Virus record (IMG/VR): IMGVR_UViG_3300021085_000033 | Span: 1 to 59,892 of that record | Source: a virus | DNA: 59,892 nt | Direction: 5' to 3' (one strand) | In this document: positions 51,536 to 57,605 of the stretch, in pieces | Layout: each line of letters starts with the position of its first letter | Position numbering within the stretch: position 1 is the first letter of the stretch | The notes under the pieces: model-generated | Told to the model about the DNA's origin: nothing | What the model saw: the letters and a program-made list of their open reading frames with translations, nothing else | Databases searched by the model: none | Made by a program: the position numbers and the translations under genes

Positions 51536-52519
51536 TTAGTTTCCTACTTCTTTTACGGTAAACGAAACTCTCGTATCTTGACTTAGCGAAATAGAGCCAG
51601 TAGTCGTAGATATTTCAATTCTAAATTTCTCGTTTACGCCAAGCATAAATATACTCCAGAAAGAATCAGCGTGGCTGCCGGTAGTAGTCTTACTTCGTAT
51701 GACGGATTTTATATCGTTCCAAGCCGTTCCATTATACTTTTGCAATGTGTAAGTGATAGCAGAGTTGTTTGATGTAGTTTCTGTGAAGGCAGTAATATCT
51801 ACGTATACAGGAACAGCTGCAGAAGATTGGTTTTCAATTGTTCCATTAGAAGCGTCTAGTACTAACTGTGCCGTACCGATTTTAAAATGGAAGCTAGTGC
51901 TATCAGTAGTATTGCTTACTGTCGTATATGGCACTATTGAAGAAGATCCAGAGGTTGATAAAGTTATGTCGCTGGGAACAGCACCGATTAACATCTCCTC
52001 AAAACCAGCAGCTGTAGACTCAAATGTTAACGTACTTGTTGAGTTGTTATACGATATGCTCATACCGCTTCCAGCGTCAAACAATACATTACCACTTGTG
52101 TTAGCTCCAATAAAGTTTAATCCGTTGTTAGCATCTACGATGCCACCAATAAGACCTATTTCTCCAGATGTGTAGTTAACCCAGTTTGTGCCATCAAAGT
52201 AAAGCATATCTCCGTTACCGACATTCACCAATGCGACATCTGTAAGGTCATCCAAAGCAACAGCGCCACCACCAGAACCAACAGGTACCAATATGACATC
52301 GTTGTTTCCATCCAGCGCAAGTGCTGTAGCTGACGATCCACTGGCTGGAGCAGTAGTGAACTTCAATGCGTCTACCTGAACCTTATCTGTGGATACTGAT
52401 AACGCAGTAGCTGTGCCACCACCATCTTCTACAGATTTCACTGTAGCGTTAGCGCCGCCCTCTACGTGTAGTAAATTTCCGTACTTATCTTTGATCTTCT
52501 GACCTGCTAATGTAGCCAT
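51536..52519 (-). CDS. Head-fibre or capsid-decorating protein
   Basis: The N-terminus MATLAGQKIKDKYGNLLHVE is the short capsid-binding type seen in fibre proteins. A repetitive Gly/Ser/Thr/Asn beta-structured shaft follows, and a C-terminal domain of about 140 residues (EEMLIGAVPSDITLST to FTVKEVGN) could be a C1q-like head. It is the first gene of the leftward late operon, behind a TATCTTTG box. Confidence 0.55.
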   Translation of the reverse strand: MATLAGQKIKDKYGNLLHVEGGANATVKSVEDGGGTATALSVSTDKVQVDALKFTTAPASGSSATALALDGNNDVILVPVGSGGGAVALDDLTDVALVNVGNGDMLYFDGTNWVNYTSGEIGLIGGIVDANNGLNFIGANTSGNVLFDAGSGMSISYNNSTSTLTFESTAAGFEEMLIGAVPSDITLSTSGSSSIVPYTTVSNTTDSTSFHFKIGTAQLVLDASNGTIENQSSAAVPVYVDITAFTETTSNNSAITYTLQKYNGTAWNDIKSVIRSKTTTGSHADSFWSIFMLGVNEKFRIEISTTTGSISLSQDTRVSFTVKEVGN

Positions 52520-52534
52520 ACCGTTTTAATTAGT

Positions 52535-52552
52535 TAACTTTGCACAAAGATA
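52535..52552. promoter_or_regulatory. Overlapping divergent promoters of the late genes and the regulator
   Basis: TAACTTTG (52535-52542) on the plus strand and TATCTTTG (52545-52552) on the minus strand are both TAnnTTTG elements separated by two bases and form an imperfect palindrome, TAACTTTGCACAAAGATA. The left-moving promoter drives the late genes and the right-moving one the winged-helix gene at 52573. Their overlap means that polymerase or a regulator on one must exclude the other. No clear -33 boxes are seen, so an activator or the phage sigma factor may be needed. Confidence 0.6.
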
Positions 52553-52572
52553 CTAATTTAATTCTACAGCTT

Positions 52573-53031
52573 ATGCCAAAGGGCAGGGTAGCGAAGTCTA
52601 AGATGTTCAGAGACTTCTCATACATCAATGACAAATTCATCAAAGACAATTATCTAAAGCTGTGGCACCCTGTAATGAGAGATATGTCCACGAACTATGA
52701 TGTCAATGAATCGCAGGTAAGGTTTATGCTTTTTGTTTATGATCTAGAGTTTTGGACCAGAGACTGGATTGCAGAGCAGTATGGCAATAAGAAGTGGGGT
52801 ACAAGCAAGACTATTATCTATCCACTGTTAAAGAAGGGCTACCTATACAAACACTTTAACAGATATGCACCTAACAGTGAAAAGAATGACCACCTGTTCC
52901 GTGAGGAGCTAGGTGAGAACTACCGTATACGCTACGCCCTATCCCAGAAAGGTAGAATCTTTGTAGCTAGGTTTTATAATAAGATGCAGGGAGAGGTTAA
53001 GATCAATGCGCCTTCTTCACGCGAAATTTAG
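52573..53031 (+). CDS. Winged helix-turn-helix regulator (MarR-like)
   Basis: The frame is open upstream, but the ATG at 52573 (MPKGRVAKSKMFRDFSYIND) is preferred. Residues 50-115 read as a winged helix: FMLFVYDLEFWTRDWIAEQY, GTSKTIIYPLLKKGYLYKHF, and a wing ending YALSQKGRIFVARFY. It is encoded divergently from the late genes across an 18-bp palindromic double promoter, so it is a likely regulator of its own and of the late promoter. Its 3' end overlaps a converging small gene. Confidence 0.72.
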   Translation: MPKGRVAKSKMFRDFSYINDKFIKDNYLKLWHPVMRDMSTNYDVNESQVRFMLFVYDLEFWTRDWIAEQYGNKKWGTSKTIIYPLLKKGYLYKHFNRYAPNSEKNDHLFREELGENYRIRYALSQKGRIFVARFYNKMQGEVKINAPSSREI

Positions 53032-53167
53032 CCTCTAGGCTAGCTCCCTTGTGTGCTACAAACTTCCCCTCGTGCTGCATAAGATAATGACGACCCTTCT
53101 CAGTCATCCAATGATAACCAGAAGGAGCCTTCACCATCTCGTGTGTTTTAGATTTTTTAGCCTTCAT
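53003..53167 (-). CDS. Small basic protein (54 aa)
   Basis: The frame encodes MKAKKSKTHEMVKAPSGYHW, then MTEKGRHYLMQHEGKFVAH, and ends RVKKAH. The start overlaps the previous stop (TAATG). It resembles short lysine-rich phage proteins of unknown role and its end overlaps the winged-helix gene by 29 bases on the opposite strand. Confidence 0.65.
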   Translation of the reverse strand: MKAKKSKTHEMVKAPSGYHWMTEKGRHYLMQHEGKFVAHKGASLEAKFRVKKAH

Positions 53168-53403
53168 TATCTGAATCTCTTAGTTTTTTTAGCTATATCC
53201 TCAGGCTGAGCAACAAACTGCTTGCCTTTCTTCTTTCCTTTAGCTTTTGCTCTATTGGTTGCAGCTTTTTCAATAGCTGTAAGTGCAGCCCAAGCAGCCT
53301 TAGGTAGGTATCTCTTCTTACCCTCACTAGGCTTACCATCACTAGTGGTCCATTTTTGTTTGGTCCAGTCCTTTAAAGACTTCTGTGATTTCTTCAGGTT
53401 CAT
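53167..53403 (-). CDS. Conserved lysine-rich phage protein (78 aa)
   Basis: The segments MNLKKSQKSLKDWTKQKWTT, GKKRYLPKAAWAAL and KGKQFVAQPEDIAKKTKRFR are those of a protein found, in my memory, in many cyanophages and other marine phages. It is strongly basic and probably binds DNA or the virion interior, but its function is not established. Confidence 0.8.
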   Translation of the reverse strand: MNLKKSQKSLKDWTKQKWTTSDGKPSEGKKRYLPKAAWAALTAIEKAATNRAKAKGKKKGKQFVAQPEDIAKKTKRFR

Positions 53404-53585
53404 TACTTGTACCCTCCTCCTGCTGCTTTGTATTCTTTAGCTAACAGCTGAGCTTTACGTGCAGACCACTTACCAGGATCACCACCTCTGCTGCCTGCCA
53501 TAATCTTATTGAACAGCCGCTTACGCATTCCGGGCTTTGTGTAGTTGCCTGCTTCGTTTACTTTAGATTTCTTTTTAGCCCTCAT
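53403..53585 (-). CDS. Conserved basic phage protein, DUF5872-like (60 aa)
   Basis: The stretch MRKRLFNKIMAGSRGGDPGK followed by WSARKAQLLAKEYKAAGGGYK is a widespread phage motif that I associate with DUF5872. No catalytic residues are known. It overlaps its neighbours by one base each. Confidence 0.78.
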   Translation of the reverse strand: MRAKKKSKVNEAGNYTKPGMRKRLFNKIMAGSRGGDPGKWSARKAQLLAKEYKAAGGGYK

Positions 53586-53962
53586 TACTTCTTCTTTAGC
53601 TTCATAACACCACCCATATTGTATTTATCGCTAGGGTACTTAATAGGAGCTTTAACATCAGAGTCTGAGAAAATCATACCTGTTTTTTTGTGCTTGTCTA
53701 CAAACTTTTTATCACTAGCGCTCAATGACCTATAATCTAAATCATTATACATACTAGATATCGCAGCTGTTTTTGCCTTAAAATCATCCATTGGAGAAAA
53801 CTTTTTACCTGTCTTCTTTAATCTATCCATATAAGACTTGTATGCTGTTTTAGCAAAACCTTCTTGTTGCTTAATATACGAGCTTGACAGCTTGGTTACC
53901 TTTGGAGCTTTTTCAGGACCTACTAGTTTACCACCTTTTTGATATTTTTTCTTAGCTTCCAT
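53585..53962 (-). CDS. Lysine-rich protein (125 aa)
   Basis: The start MEAKKKYQKGGKLVGPEKAP and the end NMGGVMKLKKK share a K-rich/GG style with the next gene upstream. The middle is helical, with Tyr and Ser. It is probably a structural or DNA-binding protein. No family was recognised. Confidence 0.65.
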   Translation of the reverse strand: MEAKKKYQKGGKLVGPEKAPKVTKLSSSYIKQQEGFAKTAYKSYMDRLKKTGKKFSPMDDFKAKTAAISSMYNDLDYRSLSASDKKFVDKHKKTGMIFSDSDVKAPIKYPSDKYNMGGVMKLKKK

Positions 53963-54327
53963 TACTTCTTCTTTGCACGTAGCATCTTGAAGTCAGAACC
54001 AGAGATCTTGCCGTCCTTGTTAGCATCAAGCTTCACCTGACCACCCTTTAAGTACATCTTACCTCCTTGAGATAAATACTTCTCAGCAATCTTAGTAGCT
54101 TGAGCTTTAGTAGCACCTTCTTTGATAGCTTGACGGTATGCGCGTTCTGCTTCTTTGCGTCTCTTTAAGTACTCACGCTCTCCACGAGCCTCTTCTTTTT
54201 CTTCTTTTGTAGGTTCTTTGTAACCCGGTGGCTTTGGTGGACCGTAAGTTGGTTTCTTTTGTGGTGTAACACCACCTTTATCGTACATCTCGTACTTTCC
54301 GCCTTTACCGTACTTCTTTAGTTTCAT
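53962..54327 (-). CDS. Basic protein with a C-terminal EF-hand-like loop (121 aa)
   Basis: The protein begins MKLKKYGKGGKYEMYDKGGV, has a Pro-rich segment and a charged helix, and ends with VKLDANKDGKISGSDFKMLR, whose D-x-N-x-D-G-x-I-x-x-x-D spacing is that of a single EF-hand or dockerin calcium loop. One loop alone would need pairing with another protein to bind calcium strongly. It is the second gene of the leftward small-gene operon. Confidence 0.7.
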   Translation of the reverse strand: MKLKKYGKGGKYEMYDKGGVTPQKKPTYGPPKPPGYKEPTKEEKEEARGEREYLKRRKEAERAYRQAIKEGATKAQATKIAEKYLSQGGKMYLKGGQVKLDANKDGKISGSDFKMLRAKKK

Positions 54328-54483
54328 CTATCTTTTCTTTTTACAATCCTTAGACTCATCACAGTAGCACACCTCATCACTACCACAGGCAAATGGCTCC
54401 GGTACATCAATCTCAAATCTAGTGATCCTGAGAAGTGTAGCACACATTGATACAATGCCTATTAGTATTATTGCTCCTGTCAT
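54328..54483 (-). CDS. Small membrane protein with cysteine-rich tail (51 aa)
   Basis: The frame MTGAIILIGIVSMCATLLRI is a membrane helix. It continues to a short domain with CGSDEVCYCDESKDCKKKR at its end. Two tandem TATCTTTG boxes lie directly upstream (the nearer only five bases from the ATG) and the two TTTAGGC palindromes lie beyond, so this is the first gene of a regulated leftward operon. Function unknown. Confidence 0.65.
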   Translation of the reverse strand: MTGAIILIGIVSMCATLLRITRFEIDVPEPFACGSDEVCYCDESKDCKKKR

Positions 54484-54488
54484 AGTTG

Positions 54489-54505
54489 CAAAGATAACAA
54501 AGATA
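54489..54505 (-). promoter_or_regulatory. Tandem promoter -7 boxes of the leftward small-gene operon
   Basis: Minus-strand TATCTTTG occurs twice (54489-54496 and 54498-54505). The nearer box is five bases from the start codon, so the transcript is leaderless. No matching -33 box is seen, which suggests activation or weak basal activity. Confidence 0.5.
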
Positions 54506-54543
54506 TCATAACTGTCTGACAGCTAGAATATAACGCTAATATT

Positions 54544-54593
54544 TTTAGGCTTACCTAAACCTGACGTATCTTATAGTTTTAGGCTTGCCTAAA
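54544..54593. promoter_or_regulatory. Two palindromic operators, TTTAGGC type
   Basis: TTTAGGCTTACCTAAA (54544-54559) and TTTAGGCTTGCCTAAA (54578-54593) are inverted repeats on the same pattern, 34 bases apart or about three helical turns. The second is a perfect palindrome. Tandem sites in phase are typical of repressor or activator dimers that contact each other. They lie upstream of the leftward operon. The winged-helix protein at 52573 is one candidate binder. Confidence 0.68.
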
Positions 54594-55372
54594 CCTCCTA
54601 CACCCCCAGTAAACACTGACTTGACAATCTCAAAAATAAGCTGTAACTTTACTGCATTAAGAGAAACGATATCAGTCGGTAGCATAATTCCTCAATCACT
54701 CACCGACACAACTTCTTATAGGGGTGGCGCTCAACGCCGCACCCACCCCTACAACCCCAAACAAACAGAACAACTCTGTATAAAGGTATACTATACTCTA
54801 TTTTTAGCTGTGCATCACCCCCCTCTCTACAGCAACCCAAAACTATTGATCCCACTGGGCGCTTTTAAAGCGCAAAACAATTATACACCATACCAACCTA
54901 CGCCCTCCCCGAAAACATACCCTTAAAACACATCTATACACCCCCTACAACATTCTATTACAGCCAAAAACATACCCCCTGTTTTTTGATATCAGTTCTA
55001 TATGGAGTGGGGATTATATATATGTTAGAATCATAAAAGTGTCGGCCCGAAGTCGATACGTTTACCCCACCCCCCTCTAACGTAATTGTCTTTCGCTCAG
55101 GGTTTTACCTTTTCTGACTTGGTGTCCTGCTTCAACCTGATGCTGATAACCGCTTGAGACTTAGCTCGTTGTGACCGAGTTATGAGTAAGGTAAGAACAA
55201 TCCACCCCCACCCATTTTACCACACATTTACCCACTCAGCTACACAGCGTTACTACCTGATTGAGCCCCTGAATAGCAAGGTTAGGTACACTGCCTGAAA
55301 AAAACTTTGCATTGCTGAGGCTAGTGTTGTCGGGGTTTTGTATGTCTCAGTGTTAATTACTTTGTTGATATG

Positions 55373-55404
55373 TTTGTGTATATGATAGCTGTATTGTACA
55401 TTTG
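55373..55404 (+). promoter_or_regulatory. Consensus promoter of the right-arm genes
   Basis: TTTG (55373-55376), a 20-base spacer and TACATTTG (55397-55404) match the Bacteroidota consensus exactly. It lies 28 bases before the first right-arm start codon and drives the rightward small genes. Confidence 0.82.
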
Positions 55405-55431
55405 CCCAATAACCATTTAAATATTTGCTTT

Positions 55432-55599
55432 ATGAAACTTTACAAAAAAGGAATTTCGCTGAACGTTGCTGAGTTGAATGCTTTACAGCACATCCTTGAT
55501 TCAGGAATCCACAATGCTCAATCTATGGGTTGCAATCCTGACCGATACAACACGCTCCAATCTATTAAGAGCCGTTTAGATAGCGCTAGAGCCAAGTAG
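55432..55599 (+). CDS. Hypothetical protein (55 aa), first right-arm gene
   Basis: The ATG at 55432 follows the repeated leader ending TTTGCTTTATG. The product MKLYKKGISLNVAELNALQH... is helical and basic. No family was recognised. Its stop codon TAG is immediately followed by, and overlaps, stem I of a hammerhead ribozyme (55598-55649). Confidence 0.65.
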   Translation: MKLYKKGISLNVAELNALQHILDSGIHNAQSMGCNPDRYNTLQSIKSRLDSARAK

Positions 55600-55649
55600 T
55601 TATACTGATGAGTCCTGATAGGACGAAACCCCTACGGGGGTCTATAACT
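55598..55649 (+). ncRNA. Type I hammerhead ribozyme
   Basis: All parts of the hammerhead are present in order: stem I AGTTATA (55598-55604), core CTGATGA (55605-55611), stem II GTCC-TGATA-GGAC (55612-55624), core GAAA (55625-55628), stem III CCCC-TACG-GGGG (55629-55640), the dinucleotide TC (55641-55642) and stem I return strand TATAACT (55643-55649). Every stem is perfectly paired. Self-cleavage is expected between 55642 and 55643. This would separate the upstream gene, whose stop codon overlaps stem I, from the leader of the next gene. The new 5' end would be a hydroxyl on the mRNA for 55674. Confidence 0.92.
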
Positions 55650-55673
55650 TTTACTAATTAAATTAAATGCTTT

Positions 55674-55940
55674 ATGACTAATCAATTTAAAAACCGCAAA
55701 GCCAACTTTGTTGAGGAAATCACTTACACCATCGTAATGGTTCACAAGGGTTCTTCTTACACTGAAAGACTCACCTTTAAGGAGTTGTTCTTCTACAATG
55801 AAGATAAAGAAGACCGCGAGTTAGTATTCGCACTTAATGAGGAATTTGAAGACATCCTTAAAATGAAGCAGGGTGACCAAATGCCTGTTAGGGTTGTTAG
55901 AGACCTAGATGAGTACGGCGTAATTGAAAGAACGCACTAA
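55674..55940 (+). CDS. Hypothetical protein (88 aa) downstream of the ribozyme
   Basis: The protein MTNQFKNRKANFVEEITYTI is mixed alpha-beta with charged stretches (FFYNEDKEDRELVFALNEEF). No family was recognised. Its leader ends TTAAATTAAATGCTTTATG, the repeated right-arm type, and its mRNA 5' end would be made by the hammerhead ribozyme. Confidence 0.7.
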   Translation: MTNQFKNRKANFVEEITYTIVMVHKGSSYTERLTFKELFFYNEDKEDRELVFALNEEFEDILKMKQGDQMPVRVVRDLDEYGVIERTH

Positions 55941-55953
55941 CACTAACCAATAG

Positions 55954-55997
55954 CATCACCAACACCTCGCACTGAAATAAATGCGGGGTTTTGGTGG
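55954..55997 (+). terminator. Intergenic hairpin, terminator-like
   Basis: CACCAA and TTGGTG with CCTCGCA and TGCGGGG form a long stem, with TTTT on the right side. It has the same plan as the hairpin at 56669-56709 and lies before the next GGTATAACTAATT leader. Confidence 0.55.
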
Positions 55998-56022
55998 TAT
56001 AACTAATTAAATTAAATGCTTT

Positions 56023-56361
56023 ATGAAATCAATCAATCCAACTGAAGACCTACTGAATCTGCACCGCCTAGATGCTACGATTCTAAATGCAAGTGATGAC
56101 TTCAAGAACGACCTAGGTCAGCGCATTACATTCTTTGAAGACCCTACCCTAGGTGAAGAGGGCTGTGTATGGGTATCGTTCCCTGAGCACAGCGTAGCGT
56201 TCCGTAGCGACTTCTATGAGACCGATGATATGACCTTAAAAACGGGCAGTGTATTCTCTTTCCTTGAGTGCGTTGAAAATAGATGGTCACCCGATGAAGA
56301 TATGGATTACGTACCTCGCCTAGTAGATGGTAAGATGCTCCTTAAATTTGATGCTGAATAG
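56023..56361 (+). CDS. Hypothetical protein (112 aa)
   Basis: This is an acidic protein, MKSINPTEDLLNLHRLDATI..., with GCVWVSFPEHSVAFRSDFYE and EDMDYVPRLVDGKMLLKFDAE segments. No family was recognised. It has the repeated right-arm leader. Its stop lies in the first arm of the structured element that follows. Confidence 0.7.
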   Translation: MKSINPTEDLLNLHRLDATILNASDDFKNDLGQRITFFEDPTLGEEGCVWVSFPEHSVAFRSDFYETDDMTLKTGSVFSFLECVENRWSPDEDMDYVPRLVDGKMLLKFDAE

Positions 56362-56436
56362 CAGTCCTCAGGGGGACTTTAAATAGGCTTTAGGCCCTGA
56401 GCGTGACCACTGCGGTGGTCGGTAGCAATAATGCTA
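56359..56436 (+). other. Structured intergenic RNA with three helices
   Basis: Helices are TAGCA (56359-56363) with TGCTA (56432-56436), CTCAGGG (56367-56373) with CCCTGAG (56395-56401), and GACCAC-TGCG-GTGGTC (56405-56420). A second TAGCA (56423-56427) could pair with the same TGCTA instead, giving two alternative folds. The stop codon of the preceding gene is the start of the first arm. No known family was recognised. Confidence 0.5.
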
Positions 56437-56455
56437 AACTTAAATTAAATGCTTT

Positions 56456-56653
56456 ATGAAAAATGCAAAATTCATCACACCCGCTAACCCTAATTTCATT
56501 ACTCCTGAAGAAGCTAAAGAGCTACTGACCAATGTACGTGCTGACCTTGATAAACTCATTGCACTAGGTGAGAGCTACTACCACTTCCAATCGGCTCAGG
56601 CTACCCACAAATACCTGAAGAAGGCTAAGAATGCCTTAAAAGGGGTCAGCTAG
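56456..56653 (+). CDS. Hypothetical protein (65 aa)
   Basis: This is a helical protein, MKNAKFITPANPNFITPEEA, then a coiled basic C-terminus. It starts after the leader TTAAATTAAATGCTTTATG. No family was recognised. Confidence 0.65.
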   Translation: MKNAKFITPANPNFITPEEAKELLTNVRADLDKLIALGESYYHFQSAQATHKYLKKAKNALKGVS

Positions 56654-56668
56654 TTAGCTGTAGACCTC

Positions 56669-56709
56669 AGCACCTCGCCTGACCTTGGAAACTTGGTCGG
56701 GCTTTGGTG
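56669..56709 (+). terminator. Intergenic hairpin, terminator-like
   Basis: GCCTGACC pairs with GGTCGGGC (8 bp), flanked by CACC and GGTG, followed by the GGTATAACTAATT leader of the next gene. Its flanks resemble the hairpin at 55954-55997. Confidence 0.55.
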
Positions 56710-56731
56710 GTATAACTAATTTAATAGTCTT

Positions 56732-56950
56732 ATGAAAAGAGCAACTAAACTAGAAAAGGGTCGTTACCAAATCACAATCAAAGGTCACGCTTACAGAATT
56801 GTAAAAGGCGGAAACCTGAATCCGGGATGGTGGATTTGGGAAGGTAAGAAATGTCAATGGAGAGGTAAAAGTAAATTCAATTGCGAGGTGTTTTTGAACT
56901 ACAGAAACCCGGCTTACCTTTCTTGTGATGTAAGGTATTTTCGCAACTAA
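56732..56950 (+). CDS. Hypothetical basic aromatic protein (72 aa)
   Basis: The protein MKRATKLEKGRYQITIKGHA... is beta-rich, with many Trp, Tyr and basic residues (GWWIWEGKKCQWRGKSKF) and two cysteines. It looks like a small beta-barrel that could bind nucleic acid or another protein. Family not recognised. Confidence 0.65.
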   Translation: MKRATKLEKGRYQITIKGHAYRIVKGGNLNPGWWIWEGKKCQWRGKSKFNCEVFLNYRNPAYLSCDVRYFRN

Positions 56951-56966
56951 TTTAATTTAACGCTTT

Positions 56967-57119
56967 ATGAAGCTACTTGCACTGATCTTAGGACTACTAT
57001 TATGTTCTTGCGCACCTCAATCTGAATTAAGATACATCATCATAGAGAATAACAATTCTATAGATGTTTGGACATCTGACCACTTCACCATAACGGATAC
57101 GGCTATCTACATAAAATAA
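56967..57119 (+). CDS. Small lipoprotein (50 aa)
   Basis: The frame encodes MKLLALILGLLLCSCAPQSE, a clear lipoprotein signal (LCSC, lipid Cys at about 15), then a short domain ending TDTAIYIK. Membrane-anchored small proteins made early by phages can block superinfection at the envelope. That is inference. It has the right-arm leader. Confidence 0.68.
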   Translation: MKLLALILGLLLCSCAPQSELRYIIIENNNSIDVWTSDHFTITDTAIYIK

Positions 57120-57127
57120 TAACCACT

Positions 57128-57172
57128 CCCGTTGGCGCCTTTAGGGTGCACCTAGGTCGTGCTAGGAACGGG
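57128..57172 (+). ncRNA. Compact three-way-junction RNA element
   Basis: CCCGTT (57128-57133) pairs with AACGGG (57167-57172). Inside, GCGCC (57135-57139) pairs with the strand ending at 57149, and CCTAG (57151-57155) pairs with CTAGG (57162-57166). Coaxial packing of three short helices in 45 bases suggests a fold. No known family was recognised. It follows the lipoprotein gene directly. Confidence 0.45.
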
Positions 57173-57213
57173 AACTAACAACCAAGTATTTATACTCAGC
57201 ACTTGATACTGAA

Positions 57214-57234
57214 TGTGAATAAAGTTGTGAATAA
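57214..57234. promoter_or_regulatory. Two tandem DnaA-box-like sites
   Basis: TGTGAATAA at 57214-57222 and 57226-57234 is the complement of TTATTCACA, which fits the general DnaA-box form TTATNCACA. The two are 12 bases apart on the same strand in a non-coding region. A third copy lies at 1897-1905 in the SSB promoter. They are likely targets of host DnaA or of the phage DnaA domain IV protein. Confidence 0.5.
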
Positions 57235-57319
57235 GTTAGGATTTACGGAATACGTTTCGTAGATTAGCTAAAGCAAATGAGGGTAAGACCTCAGCGTTCT
57301 TTGACATTATGGAAATTAA

Positions 57320-57442
57320 ATCAGTCTGATGAGGCTAGGTCATTCACCTAGCTGTACCTACGGGTACGACCCCTGAGATGGGGCGAAACCACGTGATACG
57401 GGAAGCGTATTGGCTACGGCACTTCGGTGCTTGGTCACTGAT
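57320..57442 (+). ncRNA. Hammerhead-like RNA with enlarged stems II and III
   Basis: Stem I ATCAGT (57320-57325) is fully complementary to ACTGAT (57437-57442). CTGATGA (57326-57332), GAAA (57385-57388) and a TC dinucleotide (57435-57436) sit where a type I hammerhead needs them. Between the two core strands there are three hairpins (GCTAGGT/ACCTAGC, GTACC-TACG-GGTAC, CCCC/GGGG) closed only by one G-C pair. The stem III region is also branched (CCA/TGG, ATACG/CGTAT, GCAC-TTCG-GTGC). Activity is uncertain because stem II is weakly closed. The return strand ACTGATA is the same as in the downstream GGTTACTGATA elements. Confidence 0.55.
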
Positions 57443-57458
57443 AACTAATTAAATGCTT

Positions 57459-57605
57459 ATGATACACGACAAAAGAATATGCGTGAAAACATCTAGCGCT
57501 GACCTACGTGAGATGACTAGCATACAGCTAGACAAGTTGTATGAAGACCTGAGAGTTTTGCAATTTCAGGCGCAGTACGAACTGCTATCAAGAGGGGGCG
57601 AATGA
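57459..57605 (+). CDS. Hypothetical protein (48 aa)
   Basis: The frame MIHDKRICVKTSSADLREMT..., ending QAQYELLSRGGE, starts after a TAATTAAATGCTTATG leader. It is helical and charged. Its stop codon lies in the loop of a hairpin (57592-57611). No family was recognised. Confidence 0.6.
   Translation: MIHDKRICVKTSSADLREMTSIQLDKLYEDLRVLQFQAQYELLSRGGE

Larger units (their letters stand above)
54484..55431. other. Non-coding regulatory gap of about 950 bases
   Basis: There is no convincing gene. Contents are the leftward promoter boxes (54489-54505), two TTTAGGC palindromes (54544-54593), a hairpin with AGGGGTGG and CCACCCCT arms near 54718-54750, a 15-base palindrome GCGCTTTTAAAGCGC (54859-54873), C-rich tracts near 54830, 55060 and 55200, and a consensus rightward promoter (55373-55404). 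The C-rich plus strand means G-runs on the other strand, with possible quadruplexes. It could contain an origin or a long leader RNA. Confidence 0.6.
57120..57458 (+). other. Non-coding stretch with structured RNA and DnaA-box-like repeats
   Basis: There is no convincing gene. In order it holds a compact three-way junction (57128-57172: CCCGTT/AACGGG, GCGCC/GGTGC, CCTAG/CTAGG), two TGTGAATAA repeats (57214-57234), a small hairpin GAGG/CCTC, and a hammerhead-like core (57320-57442). It ends with the leader of the 48-residue gene. It may be an origin, a long RNA or both. Confidence 0.6.

Noticed and set aside
54585-54926. 113-residue open frame on the plus strand in the regulatory gap
   Set aside because: Its product is Pro/Thr-rich without domain features, it runs over the operator palindrome and hairpins, and it lacks a suitable leader.
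55954-56709. The two terminator-like hairpins as degenerate hammerheads
   Set aside because: They precede the same leader as the ribozyme but lack CTGANGA and GAAA cores. They fit simple terminator hairpins better.
57291-57353. Short frame MRVRPQRSLTLWK in the non-coding stretch before the hammerhead-like RNA
   Set aside because: Only about 20 residues with no leader, and it runs into the hammerhead-like core. Too weak to call.
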